64,000 bases of DNA, from positions 62,001 through 126,000 of the forward strand of contig NZ_CADIJL010000014.1 in assembly GCF_902859695.1 (NCBI RefSeq), written 5' to 3'. The notes below the pieces were generated by a model, which searched no databases, was not told the origin of the DNA, and saw nothing but the letters and a program-made list of their open reading frames with translations. Source of the stretch: Achromobacter ruhlandii. GTDB taxonomy: Bacteria > Pseudomonadota > Gammaproteobacteria > Burkholderiales > Burkholderiaceae_B. Below are positions 45,182 to 55,239 of the stretch, piece after piece (the stretch's first letter is position 1; each line of letters starts with the position of its first letter). Both the position numbers and the translations under genes were made by a program.

Positions 45182-48100
45182 ATGATGTCCAAGCTCCGTT
45201 CCCTGATGGCGTGGTCCGTGGTCTTCACGCAGGTCTGGTCGCCGGTGCTGGCGCAGACCCTGCCGATCTCGGTGGACAGAAGCGTGCCGGGCGCCAAGCC
45301 CTTCGTGAGCGTCAGCCATGGCGTGCCGGTGGTCAACATCGCGCCGCCTTCGGTCGGCGGCGTGTCGAACAACCGCTACGCGCAATTCAACGTCGGCCCG
45401 TCCGGCGTGGTGCTCAACAACAGCGGCGGCGCCAGCCCGTCGCAACTGGCCGGGCAAGTGGACGGCAACCCCATGCTGGGCAATCGGCATGCGGGCACCA
45501 TTCTTAACCAGGTCACGGCGCCCAATCCGTCGCAATTGCTCGGCACGTTGGAAGTGGCGGGCAACCGGGCCAACGTCATCGTCGCCAACCCCGCGGGCAT
45601 TACCTGCAATGGCTGCGGATTCCTGAACGCGGACCGCGCCACCCTGACCACCGGCAAGCCGCGCGTCGGGCCAGATGGGGGCATCGGCTTTGATGTGACG
45701 GGAGGCCGGCTCGCGGTCGAAGGGGAAGGCCTGAACGGCATGAACCTGAGCCAGTTGGACCTGATCGCGCGCACGCTGGAAATCAACGCGGGCATCTGGG
45801 CGAACCGTCTGAACGTGACGGCCGGCGCATCGCGGGTCGACTACGGCTCTGGCGCCGTGTCCGCGCAGGTGGGTGATGGCCCCGCACCCGCCGTGGCGCT
45901 GGACACGGCCGCGCTGGGCGGCATGTACGCCAACAGCATCCGCCTGATCGGCACCGAGGCCGGCGTGGGCGTGAACATCGGCGGCAATCTCGCCGCGTTG
46001 ACGGGCGCGCTGTCGGTCGACGTGAACGGTGATGTCCGTATCCAGCCGTCGGGGCATATGCAGGCCGCCACCGACTTGGCGGTACGTAGCGCGGGCGATG
46101 TCGTCAACGCGGGCGCGGTTGCCGCGGCCGGCGCATTGGCCTTGGATGCCGCAGGCAGGATCGCCAACGACGGGGCCATGTCCTCGGGCGCCGGCAGCCG
46201 TCTCGTGGCTGGCCGTTTCGACAACGGGGGGGCGGTGACCGCCGGCCTGCAAGCGGATGGCTCGCTGCGGCCGGCCACGCTGGATGTGCAAGCCGCGCGC
46301 ATCGGCAACACGGGCACCCTGCTGGCGGGCGGCGATGTCCTGTTGCGCGGCGACACCCTCGATCTGTCGAACGGTCAGTCGGCGGCCAGCGGCGTATTGG
46401 CGTTGGACGCCACGGGCGCGCTCGTCAACCGAGGCGGCGCGCTATATGGCGCATCGGTCTCGCTGCATGCCGGCAGCCTGGACAACACGCTTGGCAAGCT
46501 CACCAGCGGTGGCGCGCTCAACGGCCACGTGGCAGGCGCTATCGATAACGGTGGCGGCACGATCGCTGGCGGGGATACGGTGGCGCTGGACGGCGACGTG
46601 GTCGTCAACGGGACTGGCGGCGTGGTGTCGGGCCGTGCCGTGGCGATCAGCGGCACCCGCCGAATCGACAACCAGGAAGGCGTGATCCAGGCCCGCGACA
46701 CCGCCCGCATCGATGGCGGCGGCGCGTTCCACAACCGGGGCGGCAAGCTGCTGGGCGGCGATATCGCGCTGCAAGCGGCCGATGTCGATAACCGCGATGG
46801 CGTCTTGCAGGCGCAAGGCACGCTGGCGGTCGCCAGCGTGGGCGCGCTGCGCAACCAGGGCGGCCGCGTCTATGGCGGCGTGGTTGGCATCGATGCCGGC
46901 AGCCTGGTCAATGCCGCAGGCAAGCTCGCCAGCGCTGGCGCCTTGGACCTTGCCATCTCGGGCCGCCTCGACAACGCGGACGGCAGCCTGCTCGCCCAGG
47001 GGCGCGCCACGCTGGGCGCGGCGGACATGTTCAACGAACGTGGCCACGTCGCGGCCGACAGGTTGGCGTTGGACATCCTTGGCGACCTGCGCAACCAGGA
47101 TGGCAGCGTCTACGGCGGCGTGGCCGACATCCGCGCCGCGGGCGTGGACAATGCGCGAGGCAAGATTCTTGGCGCTGACGAACTTACGCTGAATGCCGGT
47201 GGCAAGATCGATAACGCTGGCGGCACCTTCGCCGCCGAGGGCGTGGCCTTGCTGCGCGCGCAGGAGGTGGCGAACGCAAACGGCCTGATGGCAGCCAGCG
47301 ACCTCACCCTGCAGACGCAAGGCGTGCTCGACAACCGTGCCGGCCGGATCCAGGGAGAGGATGCGCTGGTCCTGCGCGCGGGCCGTGTGGACAATCGCGA
47401 CACGCTGGCCGGCGGTATCGCGAGCGCTGTTGCCGGCGCCACGGACACTGACGCGGCCGATACCGATTCCCTCCCCGTTCGCCTTGGGTTGGCGGGGGCG
47501 CGCGTCGCGCTGGTGACGGATGCCCTCGACAACCAGTCCGGCCGCATCGGCGCCGGCCGCGAGCTGGACCTGACTGCCGGCACGCTCGACAACAACGGCG
47601 GCAGGCTCGCCTCCCAAGGCGATGCGCGGTTTCAGGTCGGCGACCTGCGCAATGGCGAGGGCGAGCTGGCCACGGCCGGGTCGCTGGCCTTGGCCACCGG
47701 CGCGCTGCGCAATGACGGCAAGCTGCACGCGGGGCAAGACTTGCGGATCACCGCCGACGCGCTCACCAATGGCGCGGCGGGGGAACTCATCGGCCTGCGC
47801 GGCGTCGACCTCGCCATCAGCGGAGATCTGGCCAATGCCGGCCTGATCGACGGAGGCGACAGCCACATCCGGGCGGGCAGCCTGCGCAACAGCGGGCGCC
47901 TCTTCGGCGACCGCATCGCCATCCAGGCGCCGGCGTTGTTGAACGATGCCGACGCCGTCATCGCCTCGCGTGGCGATATGGACCTGGGCGCGGGCACGCT
48001 GACCAACCGCGAGCATGCCCTGCTGTACGCGGCGGACGACCTGCGGATCGGGCGCGATCTGGATATCGCGGGTCTGGCGACGGGCCAGGCGGACACGGTA

Positions 48101-51100
48101 TCGAACATATCCGCCACCATCGAGGCCGGCGGTGACGCCCGCATCGCCGCCGACCGCATCGAAAACCTCAATCCGCACTTCACCAGCGAACAGGTCCAGG
48201 TCAGCCATGCCGACCGCAAGATCTACTACCGGCTGGAGAACGGCACCGAACTGCTGGACGGTGCCACCACGTGGCTGTGCGATTCGGTCACCACTTCATG
48301 CGGAAAGGACCCGGCGTTCCTGAACGACGACCCCGACCGCAGCCTGTTGCTGCCGTCGGCCAAGTATCCGGAGTCGCGCTACGGTCCGCCGTTCGACTAC
48401 GTGCCCCGGGTCAAGGGTGAAGAGGGCGTGGACGCACCTATTCCCCCGGCCTATGCGTGGGTACGGTCAGGGGGCGTACTGTCGGCACGCGTTCCTGTCC
48501 CTCGCTACCACGCCGGCGATCGCGTCTGGCAAGTGTTCGACGTGGAAGAACCGGTGCCCGTCCCTGCCCCACGGCAAGGCCAGTGCAATACCGACGATTG
48601 CGCAAAGGCAGCCGCCGCAGCGCGGGAAGAGGCGCAGGCGATCAACAAGGCGCGCCACGACGAACTGCAAGCCAGAATCCGCGCCTTCAACGCCGACTTC
48701 AACAACCGCCTGGTCCGCAACTTCTTCTACTACATCGTGCGCGAGGACGTCAGCGAGACCCGCGTCACTTCCTCGGACCCGGCCAGCATCGTGGCGGGCG
48801 GCGATGCCATTTTCACGGGCGCCGTCTTCAACGACAAGAGCCGCATCATCGCCGGCGGCATGCTGGGCGTGAACGGTCCGGCCATCGACAACCGGGGCGC
48901 GCAGGGCGAGCGGCGGGTCGAGCGCGTCGGTGTCGAGGTCCACACCGTCACCCGCAGGCGCCATCGCAACGAGTCCCAGGCGCCGTACCAGGACACCGCC
49001 GGCTCCGAGCGCCGGGACGTGCCGGTAGGGGCCGTCACGGACCACGCCGTCCCTGGTGACACTGCGCTCACCGCGCCGCCGACGAGGCCCGCCCTCAATC
49101 CCCCAAGCTTTGCGCCGCCGTCCCGGCGGCCCGTCGCACGCATCATCGACATCGGCGCTCCGGGCAGCCAGACGGTGCGCGTGGTCACCCTGCCGCCCGT
49201 ATTGCCGGCCAACAAGCTCTATCAGGTGATCACCGCGCCGGACGCGCCGGCCCTGGTCGTCACCGACCGCCAGTTCACTGGCTCGCGCAGTGCCGTCTCC
49301 AGCGACATGCTGCTGCGCCGTCTCAACCAGGACCCGGGCCTGACACTCAAGCGCCTGGGCGATGGCTTCTACGAACAGCGCCAGGTGGCCGAGCAGATCA
49401 TGCTGGCCACCGGCAGCCGCTTTGTCGGCGACTACGCCGACAATGAATCGCAGTACAAGGCGCTGCTCGCGGCCGGCGCCGATTTTGCCGGCCGATTCGA
49501 CCTGACGCTGGGCACCGCCCTTACCGAAGACCAGATGCGCCGCCTGACCGGCGACATCGTCTGGCTGGTCGAGACCACCGTCACGCTGCCCGACGGCTCG
49601 CGCCAGACAGTGCTTGCGCCCCAGGTCTACCTGGCCGTCAAGCCAGGCGACCTGCGCGGCGACGGCACCCTGATCGCCGGCCGCGATACCCGCATCGACG
49701 TGGCCGGCGACCTGACCAACAGCGGCACGCTGGGGGCGCGCCGCGCCCTGGTCGTCAACGCCGGCGACGTGCGCAATGCCGTCGGCGCCATGCAGGCCGG
49801 CAGCATCGACCTGAGCGCCCGCAACGACATCCACGACCTGGCGGGGCTAATCAAGGGCGGCGCCATCGCGCTCAAGGCGGGCCGCGACATCACCCTGTCG
49901 GCCTCGACCCGATCCCGCGTCAGCGGCGGCGTCTCCAGCACCCGCATCGATGGCGTGTCGCGCATCGACGCCGGCACGCTCGACATCCAGGCCGGGCGCG
50001 ACCTCTCGGCCCAGGCCGCCGTCATCGACGCCACGGGCGATGCGCGCATCCAGGCCGGCAACGACATCAACCTGACCAGCGCCGAGACCCGCTACGCCGA
50101 ATCCTTCCGCTACGACAGCCGCAACCGCGCCGAGCTGCGCGCCGCGACCGATGTCGGCACGCGCATCGCCGCGGGCGGCGACGTGACGCTGCTCGCCGGC
50201 AACGATGTCAACGCCCGCGCCGCCGATGTCTCGGCGTCGGGCGCCCTGGGCGTGAACGCGCAGCGCGATATCAACGTGCTGGCGGGAGACTCGGCCGGCT
50301 ACACGTACAACGAGACCTACTTCAAGGAAAAGGGATTCCTGTCCAGCAAGAAAACCCATCGCAAGAGCGAGACGGAATGGACGCAAGGCGTGAGCTCGAC
50401 CTTCGGCGGCGACACGGTCGCGATGCTGGCCGGGCGTGACATCACTGTCCTTGGCTCGAACGTCCTGGGCGACCACGACGTCGGGATCGCTGTCGGCAGG
50501 GACTTGCAGGTTTTGGCCAAGGACGAAACCTACAAGGACTACCAGTACGAAAAGGTCAAGAAGTCGGGCTTCGGTGGCGGGGGCGGATTCAGCATCGGCT
50601 ACAGCACGCAACAGCGCACCGATTGGATGCGCGGCGCCAGCGGGGGCTATTCGGCCAGCACGGTGGGCAGCGCCGGCGGCAACCTCGGTATCGATGCGGG
50701 ACGCAATGTCGATGTCATGGCCAGCAACCTGCTGGCCCAGGATGGCAACATTTCCGTGGCCGGCAGCAACGTGGCGATCCTCGCCGGTGTCGGCGACGCG
50801 CGGCAACACGAATACCACGAGCTCAAGCAGTCCGGCCTGACCATCGGCGTGGCTGGCGGCATGCTGGGCGCGGCCCAGCAGGTCCAGGGAACCTTGCAGC
50901 AAGCTGGCGAGGCCAAGGATGGCCGCCTGGCCGCCGTCAAGGTCGGGCAGGCGGCCTATCAGGTCGTGCAGGCCAATCGGATGATGGAGGCGGCGAAGGC
51001 CGACAACGCACGGGCGGCGCAAAAGGAAGCTGCCAGCGCCCAGATCCAGATCAGCCTGGGCGCCAGCAAATCCGTCAGTGAAACCCGGCGCACCCAGGAC

Positions 51101-53665
51101 ACCGCCTTTGCCTCGTCCGTCATGGCCGGGGGCGATCTTTCCCTTGTGGCCGCGGGCGAAAAAGACGCCGCCGGCACGGGCAACGTGTCCCTCATCGGCA
51201 GCGATCTGGCCGGCAGGAACGTCCTGCTGGCGGCCACCAATGACTTGATGCTGCAAAGCCAGGCCGAGACCGCCACCGAAGTCTCCACCAGCAAGAACAG
51301 CGGCTGGAAGGTCGGCGTTGGCATCGGCGTGTCCGATAGCGGTAGCGGCGGCGGCGTCAACATCTTTGCCAGCGGCTACGTGGGCAGTGGCAAGGCCCGC
51401 GGCAACGGCACGACCCATCGCGAGACGCAGGTCAGCGCGCGAGACAACCTCGCGCTGCTTTCCGGCCGGGACACCCTGTTGGAGGGCGCCCAGGCGCGCG
51501 CAGACCGCATCCGCGCCGATATCGGCCGCAACCTGACGCTGGCGAGCCAGCAGGATTCAGACCGCTACGACGCCAGGCAGAAGCAGGTCAACGCCGGAGG
51601 GAGCTTCAGTTTTGGTTCGATGACAGGCAGTGCCTATCTGGGCGCGAGTGTCGGCAAGACCAAGTCCAACTACGACAGCGTCGTCGAACAGACGGGGCTG
51701 TATGCGGGCACGGGCGGTTACGACATCCACGTGGGCAGGCACACCCAATTGGATGGCTCGGTCATCGCCAGCGACGCCGATGCGGCGAAAAACGGATTGT
51801 CCACCGAGACGCTGGGATTCCGCGATATCCACAACACGGCGCAATACAAGTCGACCACGGTCGGCATCAACCTGGGCATGTCGGGTGCGTTCGACAAGCC
51901 GAACAAAGGCGCCGCGCTGGGCGCCGGGCCATCGGGGTTGAGTTTCGCCAGCACCAGCGGCAGCGAATCCGGCACGACCCGCGCGGCGGTGTCGGCGGGC
52001 ACGCTGGCGGTGCGTTCGGACGCGGGAACGGGACGGGATAGCACGGCCGGGCTGAGCCGGGATACGGCCGGGGCGAACGGCAGTATTGGGAAGATCTTCG
52101 ACAAGGACAAGGTCCGCGAGCAACTGGAGTTCCAGCAGGCGTTTGGGCAGTTGGGGATGCAGATTGCGGGGGATGTTGCCGATAGGCTCACGGCGGACGA
52201 TCAACAACTCTGGGGCGAGGGCAAGCCTGGGCGCATGGCGCTGCATGCGGCCATCGCCGGGATTGGCGCGGCGCTGGGCGGTGGCGATGTGGCCGGCGCC
52301 CTCTCGGGCACGCTGGCCGGTGACGCGGCCTCTGACCTCTTGCGCGATCAGGTCAATCAGGCGGTTGCTGGTTTGCCGGTGGATGCGCGCGATCAGGTGT
52401 CCAAGGTCATTCTGAACGTCGTGGTGAGCGCGGCGGGGGGCGCGACCGGCGGTATGAGCGGCGCCTCGGGTGCGTCGTTGGCCGATATGTACAACCGGCA
52501 ACTGCATCCTGACGAAGGTTCGTTGATCCGAAAAAGCGCAAAGCGCTACGCCGAAAAGAATGGGATATCCGTTTCCCAGGCCGAGGCAGAACTCACCGCG
52601 CAGGCGTTGCGGCAGACCGATTCCTGGGCTGCTGAACACTATGACGAGAACCAGAAGGCCCGTGCGTTCTTGGCGGAAATCGCATCGGGGACCCAGGGAC
52701 CGGGTTTTGTCTATTTCGATGGCAACGCGGACGCCTCGTACGGGCATGCACTGGTATTTGCCGGAGGTATCAAGGAAAACGCTGATCTGGCCGAACTCTA
52801 CGATCGCGCAGGGGCCTGGCGGCAAGCAGGGAAGCGCTCGCCGCGCAATGTACTGACGGGCTCGAACCTCGCGTTGGTTGAAGCGGCGCAAGACGTCGAT
52901 AGTTTTTCGACTCATCCCGATGACGTTGCCAAGCTGATCCGAACTCTGCAGGACGAGCGTGAGATCGCGCAACGCGCGGAAAAGTACCCGTTGGTCGGGG
53001 TGTTTGATAGCACGCTGGCGACGATCGATCTCATCCAGCGTGGCGGTGAATATGACTTACGGTCACTGCCGATAGAGGATCGCATAGGGGTCGGCTTGGC
53101 ATTGAGTGCCGGCCTGGATGGGACGCTCTCGATTGGCCAACTGCGCGGCATCGTGGCGAAGGGCAAGGCGTCGATAGCGTCAACGATCGGCCTCAAAGCG
53201 ACGGGAAATCCGCTGGCCGATGCAGAAACGGCCGCACTCGATCGCATTGCACGGAACCCCAAAGGGCCTGATCACGAAAACAAGGCTCCCAATAGCGCTG
53301 TCAACGCACAAGCGCTTATTGATTTGAAAGCAGGAAAGCTCCCTGGTACACCCGGAAAGGACCCCGGTTCGCCAAGAAGTATGCCAGCCAGTGCCAACCC
53401 CAACGCTACCGCAGAGCATTTTGCGGAGCAGATATTTGACGGGGCCAGGATCGACAAGTTGTTATTGGACGACTGCCCTGGTTGCTGGCGGGCTGAGGCT
53501 GCAGATGGCACATGGGTTACTTATCGTCCTGGGGGTCAAGCTAGCGCAAGAACATCCCCAACCACTGCGACGGTAGAAGTCAATAACGACACCATTAATG
53601 CATTGAATGTAGACAAAAAAGGCAATCCTCATATTTTAAAGCTTAAGTTCCCCATAAAAAAGTGA
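45182..53665 (+). CDS. CdiA/FhaB-like two-partner-secretion exoprotein with polymorphic toxin C terminus
   Basis: A 2827-residue secreted protein. A signal region (KLRSLMAWSVVFTQVWSPVLAQ) is followed by a TPS domain (VPVVNIAPPSVGGVSNNRYAQFNV; ANPAGITCNGCGFLNADRATLTTG), then long filamentous-haemagglutinin repeats (LDNxxG, RDITV-type strands). A pre-toxin region with YNRQLHPDE follows. The constant part appears to end at GTLSIGQLRGIVAKG (near residue 2661), since a second, different toxin tail begins after the same sequence at 55441-55455. The last about 165 residues, ending HILKLKFPIKK, are then the delivered toxin, of no family I recognise. The TpsB/CdiB transporter is not in the window. Nine bases separate it from the immunity gene. 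I start at ATG 45182; GTG 45113 is possible. Confidence 0.9.
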   Translation: MMSKLRSLMAWSVVFTQVWSPVLAQTLPISVDRSVPGAKPFVSVSHGVPVVNIAPPSVGGVSNNRYAQFNVGPSGVVLNNSGGASPSQLAGQVDGNPMLGNRHAGTILNQVTAPNPSQLLGTLEVAGNRANVIVANPAGITCNGCGFLNADRATLTTGKPRVGPDGGIGFDVTGGRLAVEGEGLNGMNLSQLDLIARTLEINAGIWANRLNVTAGASRVDYGSGAVSAQVGDGPAPAVALDTAALGGMYANSIRLIGTEAGVGVNIGGNLAALTGALSVDVNGDVRIQPSGHMQAATDLAVRSAGDVVNAGAVAAAGALALDAAGRIANDGAMSSGAGSRLVAGRFDNGGAVTAGLQADGSLRPATLDVQAARIGNTGTLLAGGDVLLRGDTLDLSNGQSAASGVLALDATGALVNRGGALYGASVSLHAGSLDNTLGKLTSGGALNGHVAGAIDNGGGTIAGGDTVALDGDVVVNGTGGVVSGRAVAISGTRRIDNQEGVIQARDTARIDGGGAFHNRGGKLLGGDIALQAADVDNRDGVLQAQGTLAVASVGALRNQGGRVYGGVVGIDAGSLVNAAGKLASAGALDLAISGRLDNADGSLLAQGRATLGAADMFNERGHVAADRLALDILGDLRNQDGSVYGGVADIRAAGVDNARGKILGADELTLNAGGKIDNAGGTFAAEGVALLRAQEVANANGLMAASDLTLQTQGVLDNRAGRIQGEDALVLRAGRVDNRDTLAGGIASAVAGATDTDAADTDSLPVRLGLAGARVALVTDALDNQSGRIGAGRELDLTAGTLDNNGGRLASQGDARFQVGDLRNGEGELATAGSLALATGALRNDGKLHAGQDLRITADALTNGAAGELIGLRGVDLAISGDLANAGLIDGGDSHIRAGSLRNSGRLFGDRIAIQAPALLNDADAVIASRGDMDLGAGTLTNREHALLYAADDLRIGRDLDIAGLATGQADTVSNISATIEAGGDARIAADRIENLNPHFTSEQVQVSHADRKIYYRLENGTELLDGATTWLCDSVTTSCGKDPAFLNDDPDRSLLLPSAKYPESRYGPPFDYVPRVKGEEGVDAPIPPAYAWVRSGGVLSARVPVPRYHAGDRVWQVFDVEEPVPVPAPRQGQCNTDDCAKAAAAAREEAQAINKARHDELQARIRAFNADFNNRLVRNFFYYIVREDVSETRVTSSDPASIVAGGDAIFTGAVFNDKSRIIAGGMLGVNGPAIDNRGAQGERRVERVGVEVHTVTRRRHRNESQAPYQDTAGSERRDVPVGAVTDHAVPGDTALTAPPTRPALNPPSFAPPSRRPVARIIDIGAPGSQTVRVVTLPPVLPANKLYQVITAPDAPALVVTDRQFTGSRSAVSSDMLLRRLNQDPGLTLKRLGDGFYEQRQVAEQIMLATGSRFVGDYADNESQYKALLAAGADFAGRFDLTLGTALTEDQMRRLTGDIVWLVETTVTLPDGSRQTVLAPQVYLAVKPGDLRGDGTLIAGRDTRIDVAGDLTNSGTLGARRALVVNAGDVRNAVGAMQAGSIDLSARNDIHDLAGLIKGGAIALKAGRDITLSASTRSRVSGGVSSTRIDGVSRIDAGTLDIQAGRDLSAQAAVIDATGDARIQAGNDINLTSAETRYAESFRYDSRNRAELRAATDVGTRIAAGGDVTLLAGNDVNARAADVSASGALGVNAQRDINVLAGDSAGYTYNETYFKEKGFLSSKKTHRKSETEWTQGVSSTFGGDTVAMLAGRDITVLGSNVLGDHDVGIAVGRDLQVLAKDETYKDYQYEKVKKSGFGGGGGFSIGYSTQQRTDWMRGASGGYSASTVGSAGGNLGIDAGRNVDVMASNLLAQDGNISVAGSNVAILAGVGDARQHEYHELKQSGLTIGVAGGMLGAAQQVQGTLQQAGEAKDGRLAAVKVGQAAYQVVQANRMMEAAKADNARAAQKEAASAQIQISLGASKSVSETRRTQDTAFASSVMAGGDLSLVAAGEKDAAGTGNVSLIGSDLAGRNVLLAATNDLMLQSQAETATEVSTSKNSGWKVGVGIGVSDSGSGGGVNIFASGYVGSGKARGNGTTHRETQVSARDNLALLSGRDTLLEGAQARADRIRADIGRNLTLASQQDSDRYDARQKQVNAGGSFSFGSMTGSAYLGASVGKTKSNYDSVVEQTGLYAGTGGYDIHVGRHTQLDGSVIASDADAAKNGLSTETLGFRDIHNTAQYKSTTVGINLGMSGAFDKPNKGAALGAGPSGLSFASTSGSESGTTRAAVSAGTLAVRSDAGTGRDSTAGLSRDTAGANGSIGKIFDKDKVREQLEFQQAFGQLGMQIAGDVADRLTADDQQLWGEGKPGRMALHAAIAGIGAALGGGDVAGALSGTLAGDAASDLLRDQVNQAVAGLPVDARDQVSKVILNVVVSAAGGATGGMSGASGASLADMYNRQLHPDEGSLIRKSAKRYAEKNGISVSQAEAELTAQALRQTDSWAAEHYDENQKARAFLAEIASGTQGPGFVYFDGNADASYGHALVFAGGIKENADLAELYDRAGAWRQAGKRSPRNVLTGSNLALVEAAQDVDSFSTHPDDVAKLIRTLQDEREIAQRAEKYPLVGVFDSTLATIDLIQRGGEYDLRSLPIEDRIGVGLALSAGLDGTLSIGQLRGIVAKGKASIASTIGLKATGNPLADAETAALDRIARNPKGPDHENKAPNSAVNAQALIDLKAGKLPGTPGKDPGSPRSMPASANPNATAEHFAEQIFDGARIDKLLLDDCPGCWRAEAADGTWVTYRPGGQASARTSPTTATVEVNNDTINALNVDKKGNPHILKLKFPIKK

Positions 53666-53674
53666 GGTAACACC

Positions 53675-54139
53675 ATGGGTAATGTTTATCCCGATTACGC
53701 AGCACGTATCCAATATGATTTCTATCTATTGACCTTAGATGACTATTCACCCAGTTGGTTCGCTGGCACTTCTCCTGGTGCATGGCAGTACGCCGTTGAC
53801 ATTATATATAGATGCTTGAAAGTTGGTTATTGGAATCTTTGGAGTGAGGGGTGGATGAAAGCACGCCAATTGCGGAATTACGAAGATTTTTGCAGCAAAC
53901 TGGCCCAATTCAATCCACATAAGCTTTCGAATGAAGGGGCGATATATTGGCTATCACCTCTAATTTACTCCTCCGATTTGGGCGAGCAATTGGTTAAAGA
54001 ATATGATTTGGCTACGTTAGAAAGCTATGAGGCAGGGAAAGAATATTCTGTCTGCAAACCATTTATCGATGAAATCGAGAAAACTTTTGCTGAAAACAAT
54101 ATTCCTTGGGGTAAGAAACTTTTTCCGGTGCAGGCGTAG
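53675..54139 (+). CDS. CdiI-type immunity protein, copy 1
   Basis: The 154-residue acidic soluble protein (MGNVYPDYAARIQYDFYLL ... KKLFPVQA) begins nine bases after the toxin stop, with GAGGTAACACC as ribosome-binding site, exactly where an immunity gene is expected. It has no signal peptide or membrane segment, so it should neutralise the toxin in the cytoplasm. Two paralogues follow at 54754 and 56442. Base composition is much more AT-rich than the exoprotein core, a common mark of exchanged toxin/immunity cassettes. Confidence 0.82.
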   Translation: MGNVYPDYAARIQYDFYLLTLDDYSPSWFAGTSPGAWQYAVDIIYRCLKVGYWNLWSEGWMKARQLRNYEDFCSKLAQFNPHKLSNEGAIYWLSPLIYSSDLGEQLVKEYDLATLESYEAGKEYSVCKPFIDEIEKTFAENNIPWGKKLFPVQA

Positions 54140-54212
54140 GGATGCGGGCAGGAAGCACTTTTGCGGCGGGGGCACATAATATCAAGGAAAGACCTCCTGG
54201 AGAGTGGTTTTG

Positions 54213-54500
54213 ATGCATTTAATGAAAACGGACTTCACTGCCTTTGGGGTGCTGGTAATTTCTGTGCTATCGCTGGGCCTCACGTGGTTTTTATTTGGAC
54301 GAAAAGAAATAAAAGGATCGCTTGGGGGATTCATGTATTGGTTCAAGTCTTCCCTGGTAAGTGGGTTGCTCGTGTTCATGTGGATGTGCATACGTTGGCC
54401 AGGGGTGAGCAAATGGCCGTTGGCATTATTGTCTCTTGGGCTTGCAGGATTTATTACCTTATGTAGATCGGATGCGATCCTTCTATTATTTTTTTGGTAG
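54213..54500 (+). CDS. Small membrane protein within the immunity array
   Basis: The 95-residue protein starts MHLMKTDFTAFGVLVISVLSLG and has about three hydrophobic segments, with a basic loop FGRKEIKGSLGG. It resembles nothing I can name. ATG 54213 is preceded by GGAGA; GTG 54204 is in the same frame. Its position between two immunity paralogues suggests it may be immunity for another toxin. Confidence 0.55.
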   Translation: MHLMKTDFTAFGVLVISVLSLGLTWFLFGRKEIKGSLGGFMYWFKSSLVSGLLVFMWMCIRWPGVSKWPLALLSLGLAGFITLCRSDAILLLFFW

Positions 54501-54540
54501 CGGGCGCAGCTGCTGTCAATTTTCAGTGGGGGATGGGGGT

Positions 54541-54744
54541 ATGATTTTTCGATCTTTCATTCGCAAGGGGGATCTCAAACGCTGGCTACGAGGGTCGTTA
54601 TTGTGCGTTGGCGCGACATTTGTCTGGCTTGGGTTGGGATTTGATATTTTTGTTTTTACGTTGATCGGAATGGTTGTCGAGTCGGTTGGAATGTACGCAG
54701 CGAAGGTGGCCATGACCAATGCTAAGCCGTCCCGGGAAAAGTGA
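54541..54744 (+). CDS. Small two-span membrane protein within the immunity array
   Basis: The 67-residue protein (MIFRSFIRKGDLKRWLRGSLL ... NAKPSREK) has one or two hydrophobic helices (LLCVGATFVWLGLGFDIFVFTLIGMVVESVGMY). ATG 54541 follows GGGGGATGGGGGT. It ends nine bases before the second immunity paralogue and could be cotranscribed. Unknown function; the tail of a lost membrane-toxin or immunity cassette is possible. Confidence 0.5.
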   Translation: MIFRSFIRKGDLKRWLRGSLLCVGATFVWLGLGFDIFVFTLIGMVVESVGMYAAKVAMTNAKPSREK

Positions 54745-54753
54745 GGTGGCACC

Positions 54754-55218
54754 ATGAGTAATATTTCTCCCAAGTACGCAGCAATTATCCAATCTGATTT
54801 CTATCGATTGACGTTAGATGACTATTCGCCTTGCGGACTCGTTGGCACTTCTCCTGGTGCATGGCAGTACGCCGTTGACGTTATATATAGATGCTTGAAA
54901 GTTGGTTATTGGAATCTTTGGAATGAGGGGTGGATGAAAGCACGCCAATTGCGGAATTACGAAGATTTTTGCAACAAACTGGCCCAATTCAATCCACATA
55001 AGCTCTCGAACGAAGGGGCGATATATTGGCTATCACCTCTAATTTACTCCTCCGATTTGGGCGAGCAATTGGTTAAAAAATATGATTTGGCTGCGTTAGA
55101 AAGCTATGAGGCAGGGAAAGAATATTCTGTTTGCAAACCATTTATCGATGAAATCGAGAAAACTTTTTCTGAAAACAATATTCCTTGGGGTAAGAAACTC
55201 TTTCCGGTGCAGGCGTAA
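54754..55218 (+). CDS. CdiI-type immunity protein, copy 2 (paralogue)
   Basis: The 154-residue paralogue of the protein at 53675 has the same length and nearly identical residues from about 33 to the end (GTSPGAWQYAVD ... FPVQA). Differences cluster in the first 32 residues (MSNISPKYAAIIQSDFYRL, DDYSPCGLVG). GAGGTGGCACC precedes the ATG. No toxin gene stands directly before it, so it is an orphan immunity gene. The clustered variation may set toxin specificity. Confidence 0.78.
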   Translation: MSNISPKYAAIIQSDFYRLTLDDYSPCGLVGTSPGAWQYAVDVIYRCLKVGYWNLWNEGWMKARQLRNYEDFCNKLAQFNPHKLSNEGAIYWLSPLIYSSDLGEQLVKKYDLAALESYEAGKEYSVCKPFIDEIEKTFSENNIPWGKKLFPVQA

Positions 55219-55239
55219 GGATGCGGGCAGGAAGCTTTT

